A stretch of DNA of 64,000 nt from Pseudomonas arsenicoxydans (GCF_900103875.1 NZ_LT629705.1:386501-450500); one strand, 5' to 3'; positions 1 through 8,558 are shown, counted from the first letter of the stretch. Notes: generated by a model not told the origin, from the sequence alone. Numbers and translations: made by a program.

Positions 1-74
1 GCCGCTTTTTTACTTATCGGCCCTGATCAGGCTAAATAGCCGCGCCTGATCTCCCACCCAACGGATTGTCTTCC

Positions 75-473
75 ATGTCCCGACAACGGCTTGCAATTGC
101 CTGGATCGCCTGCTTCGCAGTGCTGTTCAACATGCTCGCCATGCCGATGACAGGAGCCATGGCGCAGTCGGCGAAATCACCCGCCGAGCAATTGTTGTGG
201 GGCAGTTTCTGTACGTCCAGCGGCACCAAGATGGTGGCGATTTCCCTTGGCGACATCGAACAGAAAGCGCCGCAAAACGACGATCATTCCAACATGCAGC
301 ATTGCTGGTGTTGTTCAGGTTCTGCGCCGTTAGTGGCGTTGCCGGGGCACGTGCCACAGCTGTATTACACGCGTTTCGAGGCCAATCGAAGCCTGCCCGC
401 CGCCTCGCTCGACACACCGACCCCGCGCCAGCAATGGCCGAGCCTCAACCCCCGCGCTTCCCCTCTAGGGTGA
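75..473 (+). CDS. DUF2946-type small exported protein (copper cluster)
   Basis: The product has 132 residues. I chose the ATG at 75 rather than the TTG at 66 because the hydrophobic signal-like segment (AIAWIACFAVLFNMLAM) then follows directly on a basic N-terminus. A Cys-rich stretch, HCWCCSG, lies near residue 75 and resembles the conserved Cys pair of DUF2946 proteins. The gene is the first of a run of plus-strand genes for copper handling and sits 48 bp before a PCu(A)C chaperone gene. The function of the family is unknown; a periplasmic or membrane-anchored copper-binding role is inferred from the neighbours and the Cys/His pattern. Bases 1-74 hold no complete gene. Confidence 0.7.
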   Translation: MSRQRLAIAWIACFAVLFNMLAMPMTGAMAQSAKSPAEQLLWGSFCTSSGTKMVAISLGDIEQKAPQNDDHSNMQHCWCCSGSAPLVALPGHVPQLYYTRFEANRSLPAASLDTPTPRQQWPSLNPRASPLG

Positions 474-521
474 TTTCGTCTCGCAATTGACCTGCGTTTT
501 GAATCGTTCTGGAGAACTGCC

Positions 522-1001
522 ATGTTGAACAAACTCATCGTTCTGACCGCGTTGCTGCTGCCTGCCTGCTTTGCCAATGCCCATGAATACACAGCGGGGG
601 AATTGCAGATCGCGCACCCGTGGTCGCAAGAATTGCCACCCAATGCCCCGACCGTAGCGGCGTACTTCGTGATCGACAACAAAGGCAAAACGGCTGACCG
701 CCTGCTGAGCGTCGATTCGCCGATTGCAGGCGAAGCCCAGCTGCATGAGCACGTCATGCAAAACGACCTGATGAAAATGCAGCAGGTGCCAAGCGTCGAC
801 ATTCCTGCCGGTGGCACCGTCATGTTTGCGCCGATGGCCTATCACGTGATGCTGGTGAACCTCAAAGATCGCAGCCTGCTGAGCGATGGCAAGCGGTTCC
901 CGCTGACGATGCATTTCGAAAAAGCCGGGGACGTGACGGTCGACGTCGCGGTGCAGAAAAAGCCGCCAGAAGAGATGCAGATGCACGCTCACGCCCAGTA
1001 A
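522..1001 (+). CDS. Periplasmic copper chaperone PCu(A)C
   Basis: The product has 159 residues with a clear signal peptide (MLNKLIVLTALLLPACFANA). The mature part carries the PCu(A)C (DUF461) metal site: His/Met residues in HEHVMQNDLMKM around residues 75-86, followed by HVML about 25 residues later, matching the family pattern HxnMx10Mx21HxM. The C-terminus adds a Met/His tail (EEMQMHAHAQ). Known members bind Cu(I) in the periplasm and deliver it to cytochrome oxidase or to uptake systems. A ribosome binding site (TCTGGAG) precedes the ATG at 522. It lies between two DUF2946-type genes and upstream of the OprC-like receptor, so it probably works in copper acquisition. Confidence 0.9.
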   Translation: MLNKLIVLTALLLPACFANAHEYTAGELQIAHPWSQELPPNAPTVAAYFVIDNKGKTADRLLSVDSPIAGEAQLHEHVMQNDLMKMQQVPSVDIPAGGTVMFAPMAYHVMLVNLKDRSLLSDGKRFPLTMHFEKAGDVTVDVAVQKKPPEEMQMHAHAQ

Positions 1002-1021
1002 TCGACTGAGCAGAAAACGCC

Positions 1022-1477
1022 ATGCGCCCGTCTAGCGCCAGGCGATCCACACACCGTCGTCAGTCTCCGGGATTGACGCGCGGCAGCTGGATCAGCCTGT
1101 TCGCCATGTTGATGATCTTTATCGGCCCGCTGATTTCCCAGTCGATGCCGATGGATCAACGCGCGTCCTCGATGACCATGAGCATGTCGATGGACATGAG
1201 CATGAGCATGGACATGTCGGCGATGGAACACGCCGACCATGGCGCGCAACCCGCCGCCGAGCACTGCCCTCCCACCGCCACGCATCACGCGCTCTGGGAA
1301 AAATGTGGCTATTGCAGCCTGCTGTTCAATTGCCCGGCGCTGACCGGTGGCCAGTCCTTCGTTGCATTCGATACGCCATCAGCCTCCACCTTCACCACAC
1401 CTTCCCCTCGCCTGGGCCACGCCCGGCAAACCTTCTTCCCCGGCGCTCGCACCCGCGCCCCGCCGATCGTCGCGTAA
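1022..1477 (+). CDS. DUF2946-type protein with Met-rich copper-binding segment
   Basis: The product has 151 residues. An N-terminal basic stretch is followed by one hydrophobic segment (ISLFAMLMIFIGPLI, about residues 22-40), then a low-complexity Met/Ser/Asp run of about 25 residues (MTMSMSMDMSMSMDMS) and a His-rich part (EHADHGAQ). A conserved pair CGYCSLLFNC lies near residue 97. Met-rich runs of this type bind Cu(I) in other periplasmic proteins; DUF2946 itself has no assigned function. It follows the PCu(A)C gene by 20 bp and precedes the copper receptor by 72 bp, which suggests co-transcription. The Met run comes from an ATG-rich simple repeat in the DNA and may vary in length between strains. 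Confidence 0.75.
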   Translation: MRPSSARRSTHRRQSPGLTRGSWISLFAMLMIFIGPLISQSMPMDQRASSMTMSMSMDMSMSMDMSAMEHADHGAQPAAEHCPPTATHHALWEKCGYCSLLFNCPALTGGQSFVAFDTPSASTFTTPSPRLGHARQTFFPGARTRAPPIVA

Positions 1478-1549
1478 ACACCCACCACTGATTGCACACG
1501 GTTTCGAAGACAGCTTCAGGCTGCCGGCCGTGTCGTTTACGACTGTTCG

Positions 1550-3679
1550 ATGGAAATTGTCATGTCCAGGTTTTCTGCTGACACACGCTTGAGCCCTGCC
1601 CAAGCTTCTTTTGCCCCGAACGAATCGAGTATTCGTTTCAGGCACGCCACCGCCTTCCTTTGCGGTGCCCTGCTGACGCCGATGGTGCAGGCCGATGAAC
1701 ACGCGAGCCACAGTGAAGAACTGAGCCCGACGGTGATCACCGCCATTGCGCCGAGTTCGCCACTGACCATCGTCACCAACCCCAAGGACCCGCGCCAACC
1801 GGTGCCGGCCAGCGACGGTGGCGACTACCTGAAAACCATCCCCGGCTTTGCCCTGGTGCGCAACGGCGGCACCAACGGCGATCCGGTGCTGCGCGGCATG
1901 TTCGGCTCACGACTGAACATCCTCACCAATGGCGGCCAGTTGCTCGGGGCCTGCCCTGGCCGGATGGACGCGCCGACCTCCTACATCTCCCCGGAAACCT
2001 ACGACAAACTCACCGTCATCAAGGGCCCGCAAACCGTGCTCTGGGGACCTGGCGCATCAGCCGGGACCATCCTCTTCGACCGGGAACCGGAAAGCTTCGG
2101 TGAACTCGGCACCCGGGTGAACGCCAGCGTATTGGCTGGTTCCAACGGCCGCTTTGACAAACTGGTGGACGCCGCTGCCGGCGGGCCGCTCGGTTACGTG
2201 CGCGTGATCGGCAACACCGCGCACGCCGACGACTACAGGGACGGCAACAACGACACCGTGCCGTCACGCTATGAGAAGTGGAACGGTGATGTCGCGCTCG
2301 GCTGGACGCCCGACGCCGACACCCTGCTGGAACTGACCGCCGGCAAGGGTGACGGCGAAGCGCGTTACGCCGGGCGCGGTATGGACGGCTCGCAATTCAA
2401 GCGCGAGAGCCTCGGATTGCGCTTCGAGAAGTCGAACATCGGTGACGTGCTGGACAAGGTCGAAGCGCAGATCTACTACAACTACGCCGACCATGTGATG
2501 GACAACTACACCCTGCGCACGCCGTCCGGCACCGGGATGATGAGCGGCCCGATGGCGTCCAACGTCGACCGCCGCACCCTCGGCGCGCGGATCAAGGCCA
2601 CCTGGCGCTGGGCCGATGTGCAGTTGATCAGCGGCCTCGACGCGCAGACCAGCGAGCATCGTCAACGCAGCGCCATGGGCATCGACGTCTACAAGGACCT
2701 GCCCTACACCGAGGATGCCGATTTCCATAACTACGGCGTATTCAGCGAACTGACTTGGTATGCCGCCGAGCGTGATCGACTGATCGGCGGCGCGCGCCTG
2801 GACCGCGCCTCAGCCAAGGATTATCGGCAGACCACGGGCTCGGGGATGATGACCCGCCCCAACCCGACTGCCGACGAAACCCGCGCCGACACGCTGCCAA
2901 GCGGTTTCGTGCGTTATGAACACGACCTGGCCGACAGCCCCACCACGCTGTACGCAGGCCTCGGTCACACCCAACGTTTCCCGGATTACTGGGAGCTGTT
3001 TTCACCCAAATCCGGCCCAGCAGGATCGGTGAATGCCTTCGATTCGATCAAGCCGGAAAAGACCACCCAGCTCGACTTCGGCCTGCAATACAAGACTGCA
3101 GACCTCGAAGCCTGGGCCTCGGGCTACGTCGGGCAAGTACGCGATTACATCCTGTTCAACTACACCCCGACGCCAATGGGCACCACCTCGCAAGCCGAAA
3201 GCATCAACGCTCGAATCATGGGCGGTGAACTCGGCGCGGCTTACCAACTGACCTCCAACTGGAAGACTGACGCAACGCTGGCCTACGCCTGGGGCAAGAA
3301 CAGCAGCGACGGCAACCCGTTGCCGCAAATGCCGCCGCTGGATGCACGTTTCGGCCTGACCTACAGCGAAGACAACTGGAGCGCCGGGGCCTTGTGGCGC
3401 GTGGTCGCGGCACAAAACCGCATCGACCAGAACAAGGGCAACGTGGTGGGCAAGGACTTCGACAAAACCCCGGGATTCGGCGTGTTCTCGCTCAACGGTG
3501 CGTACCGGATCGACAAGAACTGGAGGGTCAGCACGGGCGTCGACAACCTCTTCGGCAAGGCCTACGCCGAGCACTTGAACCTGGCCGGCAATGCCGGTTT
3601 TGGCTACCCGGCCAATGACCCGCAGGCCATCAAGGAACCGGGGCGAACGCTCTGGACCAAGGTGGACATGAGCTTCTAA
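1550..3679 (+). CDS. oprC: TonB-dependent copper receptor, OprC/NosA type
   Basis: The product has 709 residues, the usual size for outer-membrane TonB-dependent receptors. A signal region ends near QADEHASHSEE, a plug domain follows (about residues 60-190) and then a 22-strand-type barrel ending in WTKVDMSF with the terminal Phe of outer-membrane proteins. The plug contains CPGRMDAPT with C135 and M139, the CxxxM copper site described for P. aeruginosa OprC, and a Met-rich loop (GTGMMSGPMASN) near residue 330 where OprC has its other ligands. ATGs at 1550 and 1562 are both possible. The neighbours are copper-binding proteins. Copper uptake is therefore well supported; regulation is not visible. 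Confidence 0.92.
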   Translation: MEIVMSRFSADTRLSPAQASFAPNESSIRFRHATAFLCGALLTPMVQADEHASHSEELSPTVITAIAPSSPLTIVTNPKDPRQPVPASDGGDYLKTIPGFALVRNGGTNGDPVLRGMFGSRLNILTNGGQLLGACPGRMDAPTSYISPETYDKLTVIKGPQTVLWGPGASAGTILFDREPESFGELGTRVNASVLAGSNGRFDKLVDAAAGGPLGYVRVIGNTAHADDYRDGNNDTVPSRYEKWNGDVALGWTPDADTLLELTAGKGDGEARYAGRGMDGSQFKRESLGLRFEKSNIGDVLDKVEAQIYYNYADHVMDNYTLRTPSGTGMMSGPMASNVDRRTLGARIKATWRWADVQLISGLDAQTSEHRQRSAMGIDVYKDLPYTEDADFHNYGVFSELTWYAAERDRLIGGARLDRASAKDYRQTTGSGMMTRPNPTADETRADTLPSGFVRYEHDLADSPTTLYAGLGHTQRFPDYWELFSPKSGPAGSVNAFDSIKPEKTTQLDFGLQYKTADLEAWASGYVGQVRDYILFNYTPTPMGTTSQAESINARIMGGELGAAYQLTSNWKTDATLAYAWGKNSSDGNPLPQMPPLDARFGLTYSEDNWSAGALWRVVAAQNRIDQNKGNVVGKDFDKTPGFGVFSLNGAYRIDKNWRVSTGVDNLFGKAYAEHLNLAGNAGFGYPANDPQAIKEPGRTLWTKVDMSF

Positions 3680-3738
3680 CAACAAAAGTCAAAAGATCGC
3701 CGCCGACGCCACCGCCCCCATTCGAACACGTACACCCT

Positions 3739-3776
3739 GTAGGAGCTGTCGAGTGAAACGAGGCTGCGATCTTTTA
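3739..3776. repeat. REP-like element, family A, single arm
   Basis: The 38-bp unit beginning GTAGGAGCTGTCGAGTG and ending in GCTGCGATCTTTT also occurs as inverted pairs at 15924, 25951, 45559, 55183 and 57451. Only one arm is present here, between the receptor and the PepSY gene. Confidence 0.85.
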
Positions 3777-3810
3777 CCAAACGACTGATTCGCCAAGCGG
3801 AGCACAACCG

Positions 3811-5190
3811 ATGAAACAGCCCAAAGTGAATTTCTACAACCTGGCCTGGCGCTGGCATTTCTATGCCGGTCTGTTCGTCGCGCCATTCATGGTGATGCTG
3901 GCCCTGACCGGTGTCATTTACCTGTTCAAGCCGCAACTCGATCCACTGATGTACAGCAGCTTGATGAACGTTCCTGCCGGGCATCACAGCGTCTCGGCCG
4001 ACGAGTTGCTCAAGCGGGTCAAAGAGGCCTATCCACAGGCCACGATCAAACAGTACCTGCCGCCGGTCAACGCCGAGCGCAGCGCGCAATTTGTCGTGCT
4101 CAATGACGGCAGCGAACTCAATGTGTTCGTCGATCCGTACCACGGCGACATCCTCGGCGAACAAGATGCGAAGAAAAACCTGCAAGCCGTTGCACGGGCG
4201 ATTCACGGCGAATTGATGATCGGTACGGTCGGTGATCGACTGGTCGAACTGGCCGCTGGCTGGGCCGTGGTGCTGGTGGTTTCCGGGGTGTTCCTGTGGT
4301 GGCCGCGCGGGCAAGCCGCCGGCATTTTGTGGCCACGATTGAGCCGTCGCGGTCGCATGCTGTGGCGCGATCTGCATGCCGTCACCGGGTTCTGGGGCGC
4401 CGCGTTTTTGCTGGTAATGCTGCTCAGCGGCATGACCTGGACCGGGTTCTGGGGCAAGCAATACGCTGGCGTGTGGAACGTGTTCCCGGACGCGATGTGG
4501 AATGACATGCCCAAGTCCGATGTCGAGGCCCGCAGCCTGAATACCGCCACGCGCCAGACCGTGCCCTGGGCCATGGAAAACACGCCGATGCCGATGTCCG
4601 GCGACCACGCCGAACACATGGCCCACGGCGCTGCGCCAGCCGGTCCTGCGGCACCGACCATCAGCCTGCAAGACGTGCAGGACATCGCCGTGCAACGCAA
4701 GGTCGAGCCCGGCTACAGCATCACATTGCCGACCACGGCAACCGGCGTGTTCACCATTGCGGTGTTCGCCGACGACCCACGCAACGACGCCACGCTGCAT
4801 GTCGATCAGTACACCGGCAATGTCCTCGCCGATGTGCGCTGGGAACATTACGGCAGCGTCGCCCGCGCCACGGAAACCGGAGTGATGTTGCACGAAGGCA
4901 AGATGTTCGGTGTGTTCAACCAGATCATCGTGCTGCTGATCTGCCTGATGATTTTGCTCAGTGCGGTCAGCGGTGTGGTGATCTGGTGGAAGCGTCGGCC
5001 ACAGGGGAAATTCGGAGTGCCTCCGCTGCGCCACGACCTGCCAAAATGGAAAACCGCCATGGTGATCATGTTTGCATTGGCGGTGATATTTCCGCTGGTG
5101 GGTGCCTCTTTGGTGGTGGTCTGGGTATTGGATCGCGTGCTGTTGTCGCGCTTCACCCGGCAAACTGAATCGGCCTCATCTTCATCGTGA
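3811..5190 (+). CDS. PepSY-associated transmembrane protein
   Basis: The product has 459 residues. It has an N-terminal membrane anchor (FVAPFMVMLALTGVIYLF), a first PepSY-like periplasmic domain, two central membrane segments (about residues 145-165 and 190-215), a second PepSY-like domain and a C-terminal pair of helices (IIVLLICLMILLSAVSGVVIWW and the segment after it). Proteins of this architecture are often encoded beside TonB receptors and some act as membrane reductases for imported metals. A His/Met-rich loop (MPMSGDHAEHMAHG, near residue 265) could bind copper. A GGAG ribosome binding site precedes the ATG. Its position between the copper receptor and an ABC importer suggests a role in copper reduction or transfer; this is inference. 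Confidence 0.85.
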   Translation: MKQPKVNFYNLAWRWHFYAGLFVAPFMVMLALTGVIYLFKPQLDPLMYSSLMNVPAGHHSVSADELLKRVKEAYPQATIKQYLPPVNAERSAQFVVLNDGSELNVFVDPYHGDILGEQDAKKNLQAVARAIHGELMIGTVGDRLVELAAGWAVVLVVSGVFLWWPRGQAAGILWPRLSRRGRMLWRDLHAVTGFWGAAFLLVMLLSGMTWTGFWGKQYAGVWNVFPDAMWNDMPKSDVEARSLNTATRQTVPWAMENTPMPMSGDHAEHMAHGAAPAGPAAPTISLQDVQDIAVQRKVEPGYSITLPTTATGVFTIAVFADDPRNDATLHVDQYTGNVLADVRWEHYGSVARATETGVMLHEGKMFGVFNQIIVLLICLMILLSAVSGVVIWWKRRPQGKFGVPPLRHDLPKWKTAMVIMFALAVIFPLVGASLVVVWVLDRVLLSRFTRQTESASSSS

Positions 5191-5251
5191 AACCAGCGAG
5201 ATGCGCGGATTAGAGAGGCCTGTAGACTTTCCGCGCTTATCTCACGGTCAT

Positions 5252-5358
5252 GATCGTTCCCACGCTCTGCGTGGGAATGCAGCCCGGGACGCTCTGCGTC
5301 CCAAAGCGGACGCCGAGCGTCCATTGAGGCATTCCCACGCGGGAGCGTGGGAACGATC
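5252..5358. repeat. Intergenic palindromic repeat, family C
   Basis: A 107-bp element runs from GATCGTTCCCACGCTCTGCG to its inverted end GTGGGAACGATC, with inner inverted pairs (GGGACGCTCTGCGTCCC and GGACGCCGAGCGTCC). It would fold into a cloverleaf-like structure. The same family recurs at 17751-17859 between ureB and ureC. Confidence 0.85.
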
Positions 5359-5402
5359 CCCAAACCGGCATCAGCCATCACCCAATATCCCAGAGCAAAC
5401 GC

Positions 5403-6191
5403 ATGACCTCGCTGAACCTCACGAACCTCGCCTGGACACCTCTGGGTCATGGTCACTGTCATCACCAGTTCCAGCTGCGTGATGCCTCGTTGCACGTGGC
5501 CGCCGGGGAGTTCGTCGGGTTGATCGGCCCCAACGGCAGCGGCAAGACCAGCCTGCTTCGTTGCGCTTATCGCTTCAGCAAACCCGAGAGCGGCGCGGTC
5601 CTGCTCGATCATCAGAACGTCTGGAAGCAATCCTCACGCTGGTGTGCACAACGCATCGCCGTGGTCTTGCAGGAGTTCCCCGACGCCTTCGGCCTGAGCG
5701 TCTTCGACGTGGTCGCCATGGGCCGCACGCCGCACAAAGGTCTGTTCGATGGTGACACCCTCGAAGACCGCCATCTGGTGACCCAGGCGCTGGAATCCGT
5801 CGGCCTCCAAGGCTTCGATGATCACGCCTTTTCCACCCTCTCCGGCGGTGAAAAGCAACGGGTGATCCTCGCTCGCGCCCTGGCCCAGCAACCGCAACTA
5901 CTGATCCTCGACGAGCCCACCAATCACCTCGATCCGCGCTTTCAGATCGAACTGTTGCAACGGGTCAAACGCTTGAAGATCGGCACCCTGGCCAGCATCC
6001 ACGACCTCAATCTTGCCGCCGCTTTCTGTGATCGACTCTACGTCATCAATCACGGTCGCATCGTCGTCAGCGGCACGCCCAGGGAAGTGCTGACCGCCCC
6101 GCTGTTGCGCGACGTCTTCGGCGTACAAGCGCTGATCGATGAACACCCCTTGCACGGCTACCCACGAATCACCTGGATAACCCAACCATGA
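5403..6191 (+). CDS. ABC transporter ATP-binding protein (FecE/BtuD type)
   Basis: The product has 262 residues. The Walker A motif GPNGSGKTS lies near residue 43, the Q-loop is VVLQEFPDAF, the signature LSGGEKQR lies near residue 140, Walker B is LLILDEP and the switch His is in SIHDLNLAAAF. The length and the order of motifs match the ATPase subunits of the iron-siderophore/cobalamin importer family. The N-terminus is odd: HGHCHHQF (about residues 17-24) places four His and a Cys in the A-loop hairpin that precedes Walker A. Its stop codon overlaps the start of the binding-protein gene by 4 bp. The substrate is unproven; the copper genes upstream suggest a metal chelate or cobalamin. Confidence 0.85.
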   Translation: MTSLNLTNLAWTPLGHGHCHHQFQLRDASLHVAAGEFVGLIGPNGSGKTSLLRCAYRFSKPESGAVLLDHQNVWKQSSRWCAQRIAVVLQEFPDAFGLSVFDVVAMGRTPHKGLFDGDTLEDRHLVTQALESVGLQGFDDHAFSTLSGGEKQRVILARALAQQPQLLILDEPTNHLDPRFQIELLQRVKRLKIGTLASIHDLNLAAAFCDRLYVINHGRIVVSGTPREVLTAPLLRDVFGVQALIDEHPLHGYPRITWITQP

Positions 6192-7135
6192 GTTTGCGTT
6201 CCCTGCTTTGCCTCGCCCTGTTGCTGGGCAGTGCCCAGGCATTTGCCGAGGCCACGAAATACCCGCTGACGATCCACAGCTGCAACCGCGAAGTGACCTT
6301 CAAACACGCGCCGAAACACGCGCTCAGCCACGACATCAACATGACCCAGATGATGCTCGCCCTCGGCCTCAAACCGAGCATGGCCGGCTACAGCGGCGTG
6401 ACGGGCTGGAAATCGGTGACGCCCGAGATGCAGACCATCCTCGACGGTTTGCCGGAGCTCGCGGCGAAGTACCCGTCGGTGGAAACCCTGCTCGATGCCA
6501 ACGTCGATTTCTTCTTCGCCGGATGGGATTACGGCATGCGCGTGGGCGGCGACCTCACGCCACAGACCTTGCAGCCGCTGGGCATCAACGTCTATGAGTT
6601 GACCGAGTCCTGTGCCTTCGTGATGAAGCGCCCGGCCGCCACGCTGGAAGACACCTACAACGACCTGCGCAACCTCGGCAAGATCTTCGACGTGCAGGAC
6701 CGCGCCAACGCCTTGATCGCGCAAATGCAGGCGCAAGTCGACGAGGTACGCAAGGACCTGCCAGCGGACAAGCCCCGCGTCTTTCTTTACGACAGCGGCG
6801 AAGATCGCGCCATGACCTCCGGCCGCCTCGGCATGCCGCAAGCCCTGATCGATGCGGCGGGAGGTCGCAATATTCTGGATGACGTCGAGTCGAGCTGGAC
6901 CCGGGTCAATTGGGAGAACGTGGTCGAGCGCAACCCGCAGGTGATCGTGATCGTCGACTACGGCGAAGTCACCGCTGAACAGAAGGAGCAATTCCTGCTG
7001 AACAACAAGGCGCTGCAATCGGTGGACGCCATCAAGAACCAGCGCTTCATCGTGATTCCCTATGTGCAGGCCACGCCGGGCATCGACAACGTGCTGGCGG
7101 TTGAAACCCTGGCCAAGGGATTCCACGGCGAATGA
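6188..7135 (+). CDS. ABC transporter substrate-binding protein (FecB/BtuF type)
   Basis: The product has 315 residues with a signal peptide (MSLRSLLCLALLLGSAQAFA). The mature protein has the two-lobed class III binding-protein pattern: an early LSHDINMTQMMLALGL motif, a long linking helix in the middle (about residues 160-185) and a second lobe with VIVIVDYGE. Two Cys (HSC near residue 32 and ESC near residue 142) could form a disulfide or bind metal. The gene overlaps the ATPase gene by 4 bp and the permease by 4 bp, so the three are one operon. Members of this class bind siderophores, haem or cobalamin. Which ligand applies here cannot be read from sequence; a copper-chelate role is only suggested by context. 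Confidence 0.85.
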   Translation: MSLRSLLCLALLLGSAQAFAEATKYPLTIHSCNREVTFKHAPKHALSHDINMTQMMLALGLKPSMAGYSGVTGWKSVTPEMQTILDGLPELAAKYPSVETLLDANVDFFFAGWDYGMRVGGDLTPQTLQPLGINVYELTESCAFVMKRPAATLEDTYNDLRNLGKIFDVQDRANALIAQMQAQVDEVRKDLPADKPRVFLYDSGEDRAMTSGRLGMPQALIDAAGGRNILDDVESSWTRVNWENVVERNPQVIVIVDYGEVTAEQKEQFLLNNKALQSVDAIKNQRFIVIPYVQATPGIDNVLAVETLAKGFHGE

Positions 7136-8142
7136 TCAATCGTCGCTACGCCTTGTTGTTGATAGTCCTCGGCGCGCTGTTACTGGTGTCGTGCGTGGTC
7201 TCGCTGGGCTTCGGTCCGGCGCGGGTGCCGGTGGATGTGGTGTGGCGGATCCTGCTGCAAAAAGTGCTCGGCGTCGGTGAGGTGAACTGGACCGCCGGGC
7301 AAGAGCACATCGTGTGGCTGATCCGCGTACCGCGCATGTTGCTCGGTGCGCTGGTGGGCGCCGGGCTGGCGCTGATCGGCGCGGTGCTGCAGGCGGTGAC
7401 GCGTAATCCCCTGGCCGATCCGCACCTGCTCGGGGTCACTTCCGGTGCGACCCTCGGCGCGGTGATCGTGGTGCTGCATGTCGGTGAAATCGTTGGCCTG
7501 CTGACCTTGCCGATTGCGGCGTTTATCGGCGCGTTGGCGAGCATGCTGATCGTGCTGATAATCGCCAACCGCAACGGTCGGCTGGACAGTGATCGGCTGC
7601 TGCTGTGCGGCGTGGCGGTGTCCTTCGTGATGATGGCGATCGCCAACCTGCTGCTGTTTCTCGGCGATCACAGGGCGAGTTCGGCGGTGATGTTCTGGAT
7701 GCTTGGTGGACTTGGATTGGCGCGCTGGGAACTGCTCGCCGTGCCCGCCGTCAGCGTATTGCTCGGGCTTGTGTTGTTGCTCGGCATGGCCCGGCCGTTG
7801 AATGCGTTGATGGCCGGTGAACAGACCGCCGTCACCCTCGGGCTGAATGCTCGCACCGTGCGGCTGCGGGTGTTTTTGATTGCTTCATTGATGACCGGCG
7901 TGCTGGTGTCGATCAGCGGGTCCATCGGCTTTGTCGGGCTGATGGTGCCGCACATTGCGCGGCGGTTGGTCGGGGCGGAGCATCGGCGCTTGCTGCCGGT
8001 GTGCGTGTTGATCGGCAGCATTTTCCTCGTCTGGGTCGACGTCGCCGCCCGCACCCTGATCGCCCCCGAAGACCTGCCCATCGGCGTCGCCACTGCAGCC
8101 ATCGGTGGGCTGTTTTTCATTGGCCTGATGCGGCGGCGCTGA
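7132..8142 (+). CDS. ABC transporter permease, FecCD family
   Basis: The product has 336 residues and about ten hydrophobic helices, the standard form of inner-membrane permeases of the FecCD/BtuC family. The conserved segments RVPRMLLGALVGAGLALIG and GFVGLMVPHIARRLVG (the cytoplasmic coupling loop) are present. It is the last gene of the ATPase-binding protein-permease operon and the only permease gene, so a homodimer is expected, as in BtuCD. The ATG at 7132 overlaps the preceding stop. The next 416 bp contain a REP arm and the leader of the following gene. Confidence 0.9.
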   Translation: MINRRYALLLIVLGALLLVSCVVSLGFGPARVPVDVVWRILLQKVLGVGEVNWTAGQEHIVWLIRVPRMLLGALVGAGLALIGAVLQAVTRNPLADPHLLGVTSGATLGAVIVVLHVGEIVGLLTLPIAAFIGALASMLIVLIIANRNGRLDSDRLLLCGVAVSFVMMAIANLLLFLGDHRASSAVMFWMLGGLGLARWELLAVPAVSVLLGLVLLLGMARPLNALMAGEQTAVTLGLNARTVRLRVFLIASLMTGVLVSISGSIGFVGLMVPHIARRLVGAEHRRLLPVCVLIGSIFLVWVDVAARTLIAPEDLPIGVATAAIGGLFFIGLMRRR

Positions 8143-8558
8143 TCCCGTCAGCACATTCAGAATTACTTTGCCTGATGTACCGCTATCGCGAGCAGGCTCA
8201 CTCCTACAGGGGGGTGGTGATTCTGGGGTTGTTTATGTGTGTTTATTTGAATGCAAAAAGACCGGACGTTTCCCACGACTTTTTCAGGTTGTTCGTCGGA
8301 CGTGGGCTGTCTAGTCTGGGGCTGTCACTGCACATCAGTGATCGGGTGTGAGAACCCGGCAGCCCCTGTTAATCCAACATCAGTACCACCATAATTGCCG
8401 TCGGCTTATCCGCTGCCTGCAATGCTCAATGGCGGCTGTGTGCGGGCGGACTTCGGTCCGGCCGGGTTCGGGGTTACCGGTTTCTCACTCCGCACATAGC
8501 TGCCACCCTTCTATCGTGTGAGAACGATAGGTGGTGGCCCCAATTGAGATAACCCCAA
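8143..8558. other. Gene-free stretch between permease and DUF6124-like gene
   Basis: A single REP family B arm (8181-8210, GCTATCGCGAGCAGGCTCAC) is followed by an A/T-richer part that could hold a promoter near 8220-8300, and then by the structured leader at 8343-8540. The short reading frames across it lack ribosome binding sites and codon bias. Confidence 0.6.
8343..8540 (+). promoter_or_regulatory. Candidate structured RNA leader upstream of the DUF6124-like gene
   Basis: Bases 8345-8359 (GG-GTGAGAA-CCGG core) can pair with 8477-8491 with two mismatches, closing a domain of about 145 nt. Inside it is a hairpin with a UUCG tetraloop (CGGAC TTCG GTCCG, 8447-8460). A second strong hairpin follows at 8502-8537, formed by GCCACC/GGTGGC and CTATCGT/ACGATAG around a GTGAGA loop. 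A further copy of GTGAGAA (8518-8524) lies in that loop and the start of its 3-prime arm, and could instead pair with TTCTCAC at 8482-8488. The pairings were read by eye; the ATG lies at 8559, and the ribosome binding site in between is weak. Confidence 0.5.

Noticed and set aside
3676..5163. 495-residue minus-strand frame opposite the PepSY gene
   Set aside because: Composition is His/Gln/Arg-rich, typical of the antisense frame of a GC-rich gene; the plus-strand frame has membrane helices and a ribosome binding site.
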